64,000 bases of DNA. It comes from Trichomonas vaginalis G3 (Eukaryota > Parabasalia > Trichomonadida > Trichomonadidae). The notes below the pieces were generated by a model. It worked only from the letters and a program-made list of their open reading frames with translations, ran no database searches and had not been told where the DNA came from. A program made the translations under genes and the position numbers. Shown one piece after another: positions 26,632-36,150 of the stretch. The stretch lies in the NCBI RefSeq assembly GCF_026262505.1, contig NC_067208.1:16439962-16503961 (forward strand), written 5' to 3'. How positions within the stretch are numbered: position 1 is the stretch's first letter; each line of letters starts with the position of its first letter.

Positions 26632-28047
26632 GTGGGAAAAATGAGGCCGACTCAAAAGCAAAATGCTTCTTTTTCATACAGAAATGATAACTATAGTACG
26701 GCCTCAGCTGGATCTGCAAGATCATATACAAGCAATTCTCCATCTATTCGAAGAAATACTAATAATCAAACTCAAATGTCACCTAGATTTGTAAGAAACG
26801 AAATACACCCATCGCAATATAGTAATCGTTCTCAAAATGATGATTTTTATTCATCATCTCTTCGATCTTCTCCATATCAAAAATATAATTTTCAATCCAA
26901 GCCAAAAAACAAGACCAGAAATATTCAAATTGACCTAAGTGATTCCGATTCAGATGAAGATTTACCAGATCCCAAAATTTATAATTCGAGTTCAGATGAT
27001 GATGAAATTCTGAAATCTGATACAGAAGTATTTATAAAAGATCTCAAATCTTACAAAAATTATTTCAATAACTTACCATCTCCTTCATTCAATCGAAATC
27101 AGTACATTTTACCGCAAAGTCCGAAATCTGCAATCCAAAAGCGAGGATTGTCAATTTCTGGTAGCTCTAGTTCGCCTACAAAGCATTTTGATAAAAACGA
27201 TGTAAAAATTTCAAATCACTTTGAAATTAGTGATTCCGTGGCATACGAAGCAAGTAATGCTTCTCCATCGAACTACAATAACGAAAGTAATGTCTACAGT
27301 GAAAACAAAGATTGTAACGAGAATCAAGAACAATCAGAACCAAAAGAGAGATCCATTCCATTAGATGCTACGAGCACAATTACTTTTGTAGAGCCAGAAC
27401 CAAGCACTCAAAAATCTCCAAGTCCCAAAAAATTTAAGACAAATGAAGATATTCACCAAATTTTTAGAGAATTACCACAAGTTGACTCAATTATACAGGA
27501 AAATAATGATGACGATGATGATATGGTGTTCATACCTCCAAAACCTGATGAAGTTGTAAAAGGAGATCCAATGGAACTGTTTAAGAAGGAATTTGTTTCA
27601 CCATTCACTGACGATCAGAAATCTTCATTTGTTCCTAAAGCATGGGATACGCTTACAGAAACTCCTGCCGAATTCTTTGAGACTTTACAAAAGAATGAAG
27701 ATGACGAGAAAATGATGGCAGATTCAGAAGGTTGGGGGCAGCCAATGGATGAAGAACATGCAAAGCAATTCTCGCTAACAGAGATGGATAATCCGCCTGC
27801 AAAGAGAATAAGGAGAGTCAGTTCTTCCAGGTCTCAGAAAACACTCCTCGACCAATCAATGAATTCAGTTAGTAGTGAGTACATGCCTCCTTCTAAAAGG
27901 AAATCAATACTCATAAATACAAAGGGTGGAGCATTACTTGAAGATTCCATGCTAATAAATATGGAAGATAGTACTCAAAATGTTTATCAAATGGCCGAAT
28001 ATGCAGATTCTGAAAATATGGATGAAATGAATTCCAATCCTGAATAA
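26632..28047 (+). CDS. Disordered Ser/Asn/Asp-rich protein
   Basis: A 471-residue protein starting MRPTQKQNASFSYRN, taking the second Met (position 3) as an alternative start. It is low in hydrophobic residues and rich in Ser, Asn, Asp, Glu and Pro, with acidic patches (DLSDSDSDEDLPD; NNDDDDDMVFIP) and a basic patch before the end (PPAKRIRRVSSSRSQK) that looks like a nuclear localisation signal. No folded domain is recognised. A nuclear or regulatory role is inference. The gene is whole and lies about 390 bp from the left end of element 2. Confidence 0.7.
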   Translation: MGKMRPTQKQNASFSYRNDNYSTASAGSARSYTSNSPSIRRNTNNQTQMSPRFVRNEIHPSQYSNRSQNDDFYSSSLRSSPYQKYNFQSKPKNKTRNIQIDLSDSDSDEDLPDPKIYNSSSDDDEILKSDTEVFIKDLKSYKNYFNNLPSPSFNRNQYILPQSPKSAIQKRGLSISGSSSSPTKHFDKNDVKISNHFEISDSVAYEASNASPSNYNNESNVYSENKDCNENQEQSEPKERSIPLDATSTITFVEPEPSTQKSPSPKKFKTNEDIHQIFRELPQVDSIIQENNDDDDDMVFIPPKPDEVVKGDPMELFKKEFVSPFTDDQKSSFVPKAWDTLTETPAEFFETLQKNEDDEKMMADSEGWGQPMDEEHAKQFSLTEMDNPPAKRIRRVSSSRSQKTLLDQSMNSVSSEYMPPSKRKSILINTKGGALLEDSMLINMEDSTQNVYQMAEYADSENMDEMNSNPE

Positions 28048-28435
28048 AAATTTGTTTGATATTATTGATTTAATTCCTTCTTTGTTTCAATATGGAAATA
28101 TATACTTTAATATCTGAGTAGTTAATAAACCACAATACAAAAAAACAATTTATCTCATGCATGATTTATTCAATAATGATGTTACGAACTATAGAATGGA
28201 TCATAAAATCTGAAATGTAAATAATCGTCATTCAATTCAGAGAAATCATTCGCTTTTAAAGTACTCTCATGATGACATATCAGCGTTAATACATGATATT
28301 CATTTTCTTGAATGAACTCCTATGATTGAATTTCAATTCTCTATTTTGATTTCAAATTCATTAAATTTGATTGATTTTATTATTTTTAAAGATTAATGAA
28401 ATACATGCGATTATTGCTTCAATAATTTACTATAG
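28048..28435. other. Host sequence left of element 2
   Basis: 388 bp of AT-rich host DNA without a supported gene. It ends in AATAATTTACTATAG, whose mirror image begins the host DNA on the other side of element 2. Confidence 0.5.
28430..28435. repeat. Left CTATAG flanking repeat (target duplication)
   Basis: CTATAG directly before the left terminal repeat. The same six bases follow the right terminal repeat at 44325-44330. The sequence is its own reverse complement, so the exact element boundary is ambiguous by a few bases. Confidence 0.7.
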
Positions 28436-29245
28436 TAGTAGGATATGACGGGTTTAGTGACTTTTTTTGTTACATCTATATATAGACGATGCATTAAAAT
28501 ATATTTATTTATAAATCATTAAAAAATTAACATTAATTTTAAAATAATTTATTTTTTTATCTTTTATAAAAGAAGCTATATATAGATGATGTCAGATATT
28601 CCGCGATTAATTAAACATTGTTTAAATCCTGAATGGGTTAAACTTCAATTTAAAAATGAAGATTGTGAATTATTAAATGAATATGAAAGCCAAAATAAGC
28701 TAATGAGGTATAAATATAATGATAAAGAATATTTAATTTCATGGAATCAATGGAGTCATAATCAAAGACCTCATAAACGAGAAGAAGAAATTGAAAATAA
28801 TGAAATGGAAATCATTGATGACATTAAAGAGGATGGAATTCCTAAATTTTGTAGAAAAACCTTTAGAACTAAGTTAGGAGCATATAAACGTAGAGTATTA
28901 AATCCTGAATATCTTAAACATCAATTTAAAAAGGAAGACTGTGAATTATTAAACGCTAATGAATATGAAAATGCTAAATCAAAACTGAGATATAAATATA
29001 TTGGAAGTGATGAAAGGTGTAAAGATAAAGATAAAGTTTATTCAGTTTCATATAATAACTGGCACACGTTAGGGATAAGAAAACATTTAGGAGATTATGG
29101 GAAATGTTCTGAATTCTTTAAATCTAGTATATACGAGAGAGTAAAAGAAATTAGAAATAATTATTTTCATGAATAAAAAATAAACTTTAAAAATTCATGT
29201 CTTACGAAAAATTAAAACTTAGTTATGTTTATTATTTTATTTTTT
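28436..29245 (+). repeat. Left terminal inverted repeat of element 2
   Basis: 810 bp starting TAGTAGGATATGACGGGTTT and ending in a T-run after GTTTATTATTTTA. It matches the reverse complement of 43515-44324 without any difference that I can find, and contains a complete 196-codon gene. Confidence 0.93.
28586..29176 (+). CDS. Terminal-repeat gene, duplicated DNA-binding-like repeats (left copy)
   Basis: A 196-residue protein with two related modules of about 60 residues: NPEWVKLQFKNEDCELLNEY, then LMRYKYNDKEYLISWNQW; and NPEYLKHQFKKEDCELLNAN, then LRYKYIG and VYSVSYNNW. The pattern F-x-x-x-x-C-x-L-L, then Y-x-Y, then W resembles repeats that accompany homing endonucleases in giant viruses and phages, though without their zinc-binding cysteines. 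A DNA-binding role is inferred. The gene lies wholly inside the terminal repeat, 150 bp from the tip, so the element has two identical divergent copies. It could bind the ends for transposition or protein-primed replication. Confidence 0.6.
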   Translation: MMSDIPRLIKHCLNPEWVKLQFKNEDCELLNEYESQNKLMRYKYNDKEYLISWNQWSHNQRPHKREEEIENNEMEIIDDIKEDGIPKFCRKTFRTKLGAYKRRVLNPEYLKHQFKKEDCELLNANEYENAKSKLRYKYIGSDERCKDKDKVYSVSYNNWHTLGIRKHLGDYGKCSEFFKSSIYERVKEIRNNYFHE

Positions 29246-29258
29246 TAATTCGTAAGAA

Positions 29259-29738
29259 ATGAGTGAATCAAAATTCGTGACTGTGAATCAATTAATGGAT
29301 AAACTTTCACCAATTCTCACCCAGGTTAAACAAGTAGACGTTTATTTTGATGATTGCGTACAAAGTTTATTTTATAAAGGTAAGTTTAATATTAAACCTA
29401 TTGCTTTTGCATTTGATGGTAAATTAATCGAAAATTCAAAAATTTGGGAATTAATTCCGGATATTGAATTTATAACAAATATTAAGGATAAATGGTTTAA
29501 ACAACAAAACCACCTCACTAAAGTTCTTTGTAGATTAATGATTAAAACTGAGGAAAAAGAATTTAACGGGTTTAAATATCATCCATGTAAAATTTTAGAA
29601 CTTGGTAACGAAAAACTTCAGAAAAAATTAAACGAAAGACTATCAAAAGATAAAGTTGAAAAAGTAAATAAACTCGCTAAAGGTAATGGTAATGGTAATG
29701 ATGAAGATGAATTTGATGAGTTCAACATTGAACTTTAA
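29259..29738 (+). CDS. Possible single-strand DNA-binding protein
   Basis: A 159-residue intact protein starting MSESKFVTVNQLMDKLSPIL. The first 110 residues are beta-rich (VDVYFDDCVQSLFYKGKFNI; PIAFAFDGKLIENSKIW). The C-terminus is Lys-rich, then Gly/Asn-rich, then ends in the acidic tip DEDEFDEFNIEL. A compact beta domain with a flexible linker and acidic tip is the layout of SSB proteins. It matches the broken region at 9580-9999 in element 1. It is the first gene inside the left terminal repeat. The function is inference and the fold needs confirmation. Confidence 0.5.
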   Translation: MSESKFVTVNQLMDKLSPILTQVKQVDVYFDDCVQSLFYKGKFNIKPIAFAFDGKLIENSKIWELIPDIEFITNIKDKWFKQQNHLTKVLCRLMIKTEEKEFNGFKYHPCKILELGNEKLQKKLNERLSKDKVEKVNKLAKGNGNGNDEDEFDEFNIEL

Positions 29739-29742
29739 GAAA

Positions 29743-30138
29743 CTAATGATTATTTGAATTTATGATATCAATTATCTGATTTATTCTTTCTTCAATCTCT
29801 TCTATTCTTTTTGTTAAATCATCAATTTTCATTAATGAGGTGATTCTTGATTGAGGAATAGATTTCAAACTAATCACTCCTTTTATTTTTGAAATTTTGA
29901 ATCCATGACCCTCCGGGTCTTGGACTCTGTCCTCAACTTTAAACATTTTATTCAATTTACACGTTGTCAATTCTTCAAATAATTTTTTATTATTAGCATA
30001 ATAGTCATTAAATTCTTCAACAGATGAAAAAATTTTTATTTCAGTAATTGGTTTAACAACGTTTATTTTTTGTTGAACATTTTCACTTTCATTTATTTCT
30101 TCCTCCTCTGTTTCATTTATTTTTAAAATCGGTTTCAT
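29743..30138 (-). CDS. 131-residue charged protein with a double-hairpin insert
   Basis: Starts MKPILKINETEEEEINESEN. The middle contains KKLFEELTTCKLNKMFKV and then GFKISKIKGVISLK, a compact motif interrupted by EDRVQDPEGH, which is encoded by a GC-rich double hairpin at 29907-29932. The C-terminal 35 residues are a helical coiled-coil-like segment (KIDDLTKRIEEIEERINQII). It is convergent with the SSB-like gene, with 4 bp between. Function unknown. The insert looks like a later addition that kept the frame. Confidence 0.5.
   Translation of the reverse strand: MKPILKINETEEEEINESENVQQKINVVKPITEIKIFSSVEEFNDYYANNKKLFEELTTCKLNKMFKVEDRVQDPEGHGFKISKIKGVISLKSIPQSRITSLMKIDDLTKRIEEIEERINQIIDIINSNNH
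29907..29932. repeat. Double hairpin 1 (in a coding frame)
   Basis: GACCC-TCC-GGGTC followed by TT and GGAC-TCT-GTCC. Two adjacent short stems with 3-nt loops, far richer in GC than the surroundings. Inside the gene at 29743-30138. Confidence 0.75.
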
Positions 30139-30205
30139 TTATCATTAAATAAAAATTAGAATATAAGTGATGAAATATATTTTTTTAATTAATATTAAAT
30201 CAGAA

Positions 30206-30442
30206 ATGGCGGCAGGATTCTTTAAAAAATTATGGGATGGAATTAAGAAAGCTGCGGGTTGGGTTCATAAAAAGATTATTAAACCCATTGCAAACTTTTT
30301 GGCACCAGTAGCGAAAACGGCAGGAACTATCATAGGTGGAGTATTAGGTACTAAAGCCGGTAATCCGGCGATGGGAGCACAAGCAGGTAACGTAGTTGGT
30401 GGAATAGCTGAAGGAATACTTAATAAAATAGGAGGTAGATAG
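30206..30442 (+). CDS. Protein VI-like amphipathic peptide
   Basis: A 78-residue protein; the start MAAGFFKKLWDGIKKAAGWV at 30206 is chosen over an upstream ATG because a second element gene starts in the same way (30717, minus). An amphipathic Lys/Trp/Gly-rich N-terminal helix (1-25) is followed by a Gly/Ala-rich hydrophobic stretch (PVAKTAGTIIGGVLGTKAGN). This fits membrane-lytic protein VI-like factors of Polintons. It would help the particle breach a host membrane. The gene is intact. Confidence 0.6.
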   Translation: MAAGFFKKLWDGIKKAAGWVHKKIIKPIANFLAPVAKTAGTIIGGVLGTKAGNPAMGAQAGNVVGGIAEGILNKIGGR

Positions 30443-30459
30443 TGGAAAAATAAATATGA

Positions 30460-30490
30460 GATCCTATGGATCATCTCGCCGCTTAGCGGC
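30460..30490. repeat. Double hairpin 2 (intergenic)
   Basis: GATCC-TAT-GGATC, five bases, then GCCGC-TTA-GCGGC. It lies between the convergent ends of the two protein VI-like genes and could also act as a terminator. Confidence 0.75.
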
Positions 30491-30502
30491 TTAAAATTAT
30501 TT

Positions 30503-30717
30503 TTATCTTAGTATCGGTTGTAGTCTTTGATAAACTTTTTCTCCTTTATTTAAAACTTCTCTTATTGGGGCAGCTTTTGGTGTTATTGATTCAGCAACGT
30601 CACTAATTGCTTCTTTATTCTTAAATATCCAATTTGCCCCTTCTTCAATGTTTCCCAAACTTTATTCGCTCCTCTTTTTACTTTATCCCACAGTTTCTTA
30701 AATATACCTGCAGCCAT
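30503..30717 (-). pseudogene. Second protein VI-like gene, broken
   Basis: The start MAAGIFKKLWDKVKRGANKV closely parallels the gene at 30206-30442 in opposite orientation, and sequence further on reads EAISDVAESITPKAAPIREV. It is probably an inverted duplicate that has diverged. Broken in this copy. Confidence 0.55.
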
Positions 30718-30786
30718 AGTTGATTATTTCATTAAAATTAAAAATTCATTTTCATCTTTTAATTTTGATTTTTTATTTAATAATAA

Positions 30787-32422
30787 ATGACGACTAACTA
30801 TTTGGTGCCAAACACTAAACCGATTAATGGAAATGTGTTTCATTCATTCGAAAAGATAAATGAAATATTCGCAAAGAATGACGGTAGAAGATATTATAGA
30901 GAACTTGAAAGTTCATGCTATGACTCTGATGCTCCATATTTTGATGATAAACAAACTCATTTAAGAATTACAAATCCGGCTCATGATGTGAACCAATTAG
31001 GTGACACATATATTAAACGCAAAGTTAAAGCAACTCTAGTTTCAAATAAAGCTTTCACATGTGATGCCGCTTTTAAATGCATGCGTTTATTCGTTGGTTA
31101 CAACATCAAATCAAAGCTTTAAACAATTAGAAGTAGAAACCGAAAGAGGTGATGCCGGTTATCTTCAGATGGATTGCGCCCGTGAATCTTTCGCATTTGC
31201 AACATATAAACCAAAATCAGAAAGGAAAGTTAAAAAGTTTGTTCATTCGTTATATAATAATGTTCAAAAATATGATAACTCAGTATGTGGTAAATATATT
31301 GACCCTTCAGAAGTTTTCAAGAAAGCAAATGAAGAAGTTGATGTCACTTTTGATATGATTATTCCGGTAAATGATTTGTTAGCATTTCAGGCGTTCGATG
31401 ATTATCCTAAATCATTTGGTGATATCATTCTTAAATATTATGTTTTCAGGGATACTTTAGTATTTTGTCAGGTTGACCCGTTAAGAGTTGCTGATTTACA
31501 AAATTACGTTTATGAAAAGATAACTGATGAAAATTATGAAAAGATTATGAATCATGTTTATAAATATGATCGCAAATTCCAACAAATCGGACTTCCTGCC
31601 AAATTAATTACAAGCTTAGCCGCTACATCTGCTGACGCAACAGTTGATGACGTTATTATTTCATGCACAAAGATGGAAGTTTTAGAGGATAAATGCATTA
31701 CACCAGGATACGGTTTAATTGAAGAATCAGTTAAAGCAATACCACGTTTATTCAGTAAGGAAGATCCATTCATGATTCCAGCTCAACATATTGACGTTCG
31801 TTCACTAAATGGAGGTTGATCACTCCTGAAGGTATTAGCTCAGATTTCTCATACGCTCTTCATAATGTTACAGATGTTGTGTTAGCATTTCCGAAGAATG
31901 CAATGCAAAGAACAGTTTTAGAAAATCCAACGCTTCGAGGTTTCAGGTCACTATAGATTCCAGAAACTTCCCCGATCAAGCGATGACCACAGTGGGCGAC
32001 ATATTCTTTACACGTATGCTTCAAGCTTCTGATTTAGATGGAGTGAATGAATGCACAGAAGAATACGAGGACTCATTAACTAGACACTGAATGATGATAA
32101 TGGCGCGCCATTAGCTAGAACATGGAAAGACCAAACTTCATTCTTATGCACTATTCCAGTTCAACGTGATGGAGCGGGTATATTCTTTGATGGATTAGAA
32201 ACTTTCAACTCACAAGTTACAGTACAAGTGAAAGCTTATCCAATCATTCAGGGTGAAAATGACACTTACTGTTCAAAGGTGACAAATCCTCCTCAGGTTT
32301 GGTTTACTAGGACTACATATTGGACATGGACACCGGATGAAGGTTTGAAATATCATCCAACAGGTACACCACCACAGTATAGAAGTTCATATGATGAAAT
32401 ATTGATGAATAGAAATGTTTAA
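30787..32422 (+). pseudogene. Major capsid protein region, element 2, broken
   Basis: Starts MTTNYLVPNTKPINGNVFHS. Open parts at 30787-31122, 31061-31819 and 32228-32422 are beta-rich, with VDVTFDMIIPVNDLLAFQAF, then GDIILKYYVFRDTLVFCQVD, and a Trp-rich end (FTRTTYWTWTPDEGLKYHPT). Length, order of strands and position (between protein VI-like genes and the ATPase) fit the double jelly-roll capsid protein of Polintons. It does not closely resemble the capsid region of element 1, so the two elements belong to different families. Broken with several breaks. Confidence 0.6.
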
Positions 32423-32446
32423 AATTATAAATTTATTTTTGATTAA

Positions 32447-32587
32447 ATGGATTTAAATTCATCCACCCCTTATGAAGAATTAGCAGGAGTATATAATACA
32501 TACGTAGATGATATGATTAATGAAGCATTGAGTGATAATAGAAATGCTCTATCTAAGGAAAAATTAAATGAAAATTACATATTCTGA
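32447..32587 (+). CDS. 46-residue protein overlapping the ATPase start
   Basis: A short frame starting MDLNSSTPYEELAGVYNTYV. It overlaps the first codons of the ATPase region by 20 bp. Acidic and helical. It may be a small separate gene. Function unknown. Confidence 0.35.
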   Translation: MDLNSSTPYEELAGVYNTYVDDMINEALSDNRNALSKEKLNENYIF

Positions 32588-33229
32588 ATGTTACTTAAAT
32601 TCAATCACTGCAGCAATTGGTAAACAAAATAAAGGTAAAACATTAACGATATTAAAACAAATTATCATTATTGCTAACACTTCCCCCTATTCACATGTGT
32701 TAATTTATATCAACCGTTCAGGTTCACCTTCAGATGATACATTTGAATCTTTAAAGTATTTAATCAAAATTCCAATTATTTATTTATCACAAGAGAAGCA
32801 GAAGATTATTTAAAAAACTTTTTAATGTATAAAGAATTATAATACAATCAAGAAGCAAGGATTAGAGGAAAAATTATTGATAAACAACGGGATGAATTAT
32901 TTGAAACACTTTCTATTTCAAATTTTGATAGAGAATTTTTGCATTCACTCATTTTTCTAGATGATGCAGTGAAATCAAACTAAAACAAATGAGAAATCAT
33001 ATTTTAATCAGTTATTAACTCAATATCGACACATTCAGTGTTCATTCTTTCATGGCTGTTCAATACTTCAAAGCATTAAGCACAAAATTAAATCAAATCT
33101 ATCAACACTTTTCATTTTCAGTGGGTTTAGTCGTCAACAGTTGAACGTTATGCTTTATCAAGTGAATTTACAATGAGCATTAATGAACTTTACACACCAA
33201 TATCAGCAATAGGTGAACATGAAAAATAA
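32568..33229 (+). pseudogene. Packaging ATPase region, element 2, broken
   Basis: The first open part (32568-32813) has Walker A as GKQNKGKTLTILKQIIIIAN. Downstream sequence contains LIFLDDAVKSN, matching Walker B of A32/FtsK-type packaging ATPases such as the intact one at 10503-11369. Order capsid-then-ATPase is usual in Polintons. The enzyme would translocate DNA into the capsid. Broken with several breaks. Confidence 0.6.
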
Positions 33230-33306
33230 TAGTTATTTAAATAAAGGAGGTGTTAAATTTGATTAACTTTTTATAATTAATTTTTATTTTTTATTTATAA
33301 TTAAAC

Positions 33307-34206
33307 ATGACAGAAATAGCAAATCTTCTACAGGTTCCATTAAAACAAGGAACAAACAAAAAGGGTGCATATAATAGAACTATGAAAGTTCCTGATGGAA
33401 TGAAAGAATTAGTTCATATTGTTGCTGGTCTTCAAAAAGATGTTAAACAAATGAGAAACGTTTTAACATTACCAAAAGCTCAAGCATATGCCAAACGTCA
33501 TGGTCCAAATTGGGAAGCACACGAAGCAGACATTACGGGTCCAAATGGAAAACCTGATGGTATAAATGAAGTTTTCGTTACTGATGGTCAAGGTAATATT
33601 AAAGTCATAAATGGTTACAAATTAACTATAACTGATTATCCTAAACGTAAAGCATATAATGAATGTTATCCTATGCAATTTGATGAAAATGGAAAAGCTG
33701 TTAAACAATACATTGGAGAAGGTGAAGATGGTCCAATTAATTCATACCGTTATAATCCATATTCTTATTTCAATGAAGAATTAAATGCTATTGAAGAGGG
33801 ACCGGATGGATTACCACGATATTCTAACCAGTTTGATGGTCAATATGCAAATATTAGACCTGAAATTTCAGCTAAGAAATTCTTTAAAGTTGCTTTATTC
33901 GATCCAGTTTTCGCAAATGTTAAAGATGAACTTAAACAGCAATTCCAACCAATTATAGTAGCAAGAATTGCATCAGGTGCTTTATCTCAAGCATTCAAAG
34001 ATTTAATTAAGAAACCATTATATCAGCAACGCGGTTTAACTTATGATTTAGTTAAGGAATTAGATAAAAGAAAATTTGAGAAATCAGATGATTATAAGAA
34101 TGCAATTAATGAATATATTAGGTCTATTAATTACAATGAACCAGCTAAAAATCAACTTCAAGAACAAATACAGGGAATAATAGATTCAAAACTTCCAGCA
34201 AAATAA
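33307..34206 (+). CDS. 299-residue intact element 2 protein
   Basis: Starts [20 protein letters not shown]. It contains [20 protein letters not shown], then [18 protein letters not shown], and [20 protein letters not shown] in the middle, and a helical C-terminal third ([20 protein letters not shown]). It lies directly after the capsid and ATPase genes in the same direction, as conserved virion genes of Mavericks usually do. I do not recognise a named family. A structural or DNA-packaging role is likely from position. The frame is clean, which stands out among its broken neighbours. Confidence 0.6.
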   Translation: MTEIANLLQVPLKQGTNKKGAYNRTMKVPDGMKELVHIVAGLQKDVKQMRNVLTLPKAQAYAKRHGPNWEAHEADITGPNGKPDGINEVFVTDGQGNIKVINGYKLTITDYPKRKAYNECYPMQFDENGKAVKQYIGEGEDGPINSYRYNPYSYFNEELNAIEEGPDGLPRYSNQFDGQYANIRPEISAKKFFKVALFDPVFANVKDELKQQFQPIIVARIASGALSQAFKDLIKKPLYQQRGLTYDLVKELDKRKFEKSDDYKNAINEYIRSINYNEPAKNQLQEQIQGIIDSKLPAK

Positions 34207-34238
34207 AAGTTTAAATATATTTTTTTATTCGATTATAA

Positions 34239-34891
34239 ATGAGAAGACGTTTCACTAGTCAAAAGAACACTAACGCAAAAGCAGAGATTACGGTTGTTAT
34301 AACGTAAATGATGATAAATCACGAATTATTCAAAATGTTAAAGTTAATGTTAGCCCTGAATTAACAAGGTCAACAACTCAACCAAATTTATTAACTCGTG
34401 ACTTACCGAAAAAGGAGGAGGAGCAAAATAAAGAAGATGGAGACCCAATCATTTTATCTGAACCGTAAAGAACCTGTTGAAATTCCCACTTATCCAACAT
34501 ACCCAGCACCACTTGATAACCCATATAAAATAGACATTAATTCTGAATTAATGAAATTTACCGTGATATAATAATTAATAATTATGATTCAATAATAAAT
34601 TTAATTGATCAATCTGGTTTAATTATTTTACCTTATGAATCATTAATTCACATTATCGCCATTCTTTGTGATGTTCAAGATTCAGACGTTAAAATTCAAT
34701 TTTTCATAGATGATGAGGTTTCATGCTGCGGAACAGTTGCAAAAATAAATCCTATAAAGGATATTAGCACAATTAAGATATCAAAGAACGGAACAACAAC
34801 TGAACTTCATTTAACATATAATGATATTTATAATAAAATAGTTGATGAATATAAAATATCACTTGAAAAACTCTTTGTTAAGGCTATTTAA
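34239..34891 (+). pseudogene. Element 2 copy of the shared CCG-motif protein, broken
   Basis: Begins MRRRFTSQKNTNAKAEI and later has NVKVNVSPELT, then LIILPYESLIHIIAILCDVQ and VSCCGTVAKINPIKDISTI, then ELHLTYNDIYNK and KISLEKLF. The latter half matches 7218-7511 of element 1. Broken with several breaks. Conserved between elements and followed in both by a beta-rich structural gene. Confidence 0.5.
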
Positions 34892-35008
34892 TATTCAAGC
34901 ATTAACATTATCGAATAATAATCCTTTGAATCATAATCAATAATAATTGACCTTTCACCAGTTTCTATCGTTTGTTTTATTTCTTTTTGTTCCCACTATC
35001 CGGATTGG

Positions 35009-35365
35009 TCATTGTAATTGTTTTGTTATAGTATCAGCTTTATCTTTAACTTCAATCTTTTTTCCATCGGGATATTTAAACCAAAATTCCAAAAATTCGA
35101 TATTGTCAATCTGTTCATATTTTAATCTATCAATTACATTTTTAATACCATCTGAAAATCTTATGAAATGGTCATTATATGGGTTTGATTGAACTAAATT
35201 TGAATGAAGTGAAATATAACCTGTTGATGAATATGACACTGACTCATATTTTCTGAAAACACTAAAATTTATAACATGAATGAATTTCTTATTCGTTGAA
35301 TTTATGAATTCTTGAGGTAATCTTATTCTAGTTTTATTTATCACTGGAAAATAACGCTTTACCAT
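35009..35365 (-). CDS. 118-residue protein divergent from a structural gene
   Basis: The start MVKRYFPVINKTRIRLPQEF at 35365 is chosen because it leaves a 20-bp AT-rich divergent spacer with the plus-strand start at 35386; the ATG at 35392 would overlap that gene. Mixed alpha/beta (HVINFSVFRKYESVSYSSTG; NIEFLEFWFKYPDGKKIEVK). Function unknown. The frame is intact. Confidence 0.5.
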   Translation of the reverse strand: MVKRYFPVINKTRIRLPQEFINSTNKKFIHVINFSVFRKYESVSYSSTGYISLHSNLVQSNPYNDHFIRFSDGIKNVIDRLKYEQIDNIEFLEFWFKYPDGKKIEVKDKADTITKQLQ

Positions 35366-35385
35366 ATTTTTAATCGTAATAAAAA

Positions 35386-36126
35386 ATGTCAATTATCAAT
35401 ATTATTTCGAATAATAACTGTGAATTAAATTTAACAGTTAGCGGAATTTATAATGTTACTCTCGTTTCTGTGAGTGGTAAATTTAATCCCATTCTTTTAG
35501 ACCCTTCAGATTATATATCATTTATTAAAGATGACCATGAGCCGCATAGCGGCGGGGTCGTAGACCTTGAAAAACGTATTGATATGTATATAAATAATGT
35601 GATAGCGAAATGGGATATTAACATGATTTTAAGTTATTTAAATGAATCATTTATCGTATGGTATGAAGAAAATTTTAAATCAAAACCTGATAAACTTTTT
35701 GAACTTGATGAAATAAATAACCTTATTAAATTTCCGCTGAAAATTAAATTTTGTGCTCCTCATCTTCGTTCATTGTTGGGGATATTAAATTTTGAAAAAG
35801 ATGTTGGGGATGTTTTGTATTCTGACACTGGTTCCAATTTCATTTTAATCAAATGTGATAAAGTTAATACCCCAATGAGATTTTCACATCAAACATTAGA
35901 CCCTAACTCTTACCCATCAATACAAAACATTTTATACATCAACTTAAACACATTTTCTTTATCATATCTGTTTCAATTATCCGGGAATTCATTTATTCTT
36001 CATTCAAAAGATTTATCAAATATTAAATTTAGAATAACTGACCTATTTGATTGTGATTTAGAATTTATGAATGAAATATTATGGCAATTTCAAATAGAGA
36101 AAATAGCTGATGAGATAACGGATTAA
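35386..36126 (+). CDS. Candidate minor capsid or penton-type protein with double-hairpin insert
   Basis: A 246-residue protein starting MSIINIISNNNCELNLTVSG. It is beta-rich throughout, ending FRITDLFDCDLEFMNEILWQ, which resembles the last strands of Polinton single jelly-roll minor capsid proteins. Residues about 51-61 (EPHSGGVVDLE) are encoded by a GC-rich double hairpin at 35541-35566, probably an in-frame insertion. The gene follows the CCG-motif gene as in element 1. Tentative identification. Confidence 0.45.
   Translation: MSIINIISNNNCELNLTVSGIYNVTLVSVSGKFNPILLDPSDYISFIKDDHEPHSGGVVDLEKRIDMYINNVIAKWDINMILSYLNESFIVWYEENFKSKPDKLFELDEINNLIKFPLKIKFCAPHLRSLLGILNFEKDVGDVLYSDTGSNFILIKCDKVNTPMRFSHQTLDPNSYPSIQNILYINLNTFSLSYLFQLSGNSFILHSKDLSNIKFRITDLFDCDLEFMNEILWQFQIEKIADEITD
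35541..35566. repeat. Double hairpin 3 (in a coding frame)
   Basis: GCCGC-ATA-GCGGC, GG, then GGTC-GTA-GACC. Both loops are three bases. It is located inside the open frame at 35386-36126. Confidence 0.8.
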
Positions 36127-36150
36127 ATATTTATTTTTAAATCGTAATAA

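Noticed and set aside
32099-32112. AATGGCGCGCCATT perfect palindrome
   Set aside because: It lies in ordinary-looking coding sequence of the capsid region, has no second stem and does not fit the double-hairpin plan.
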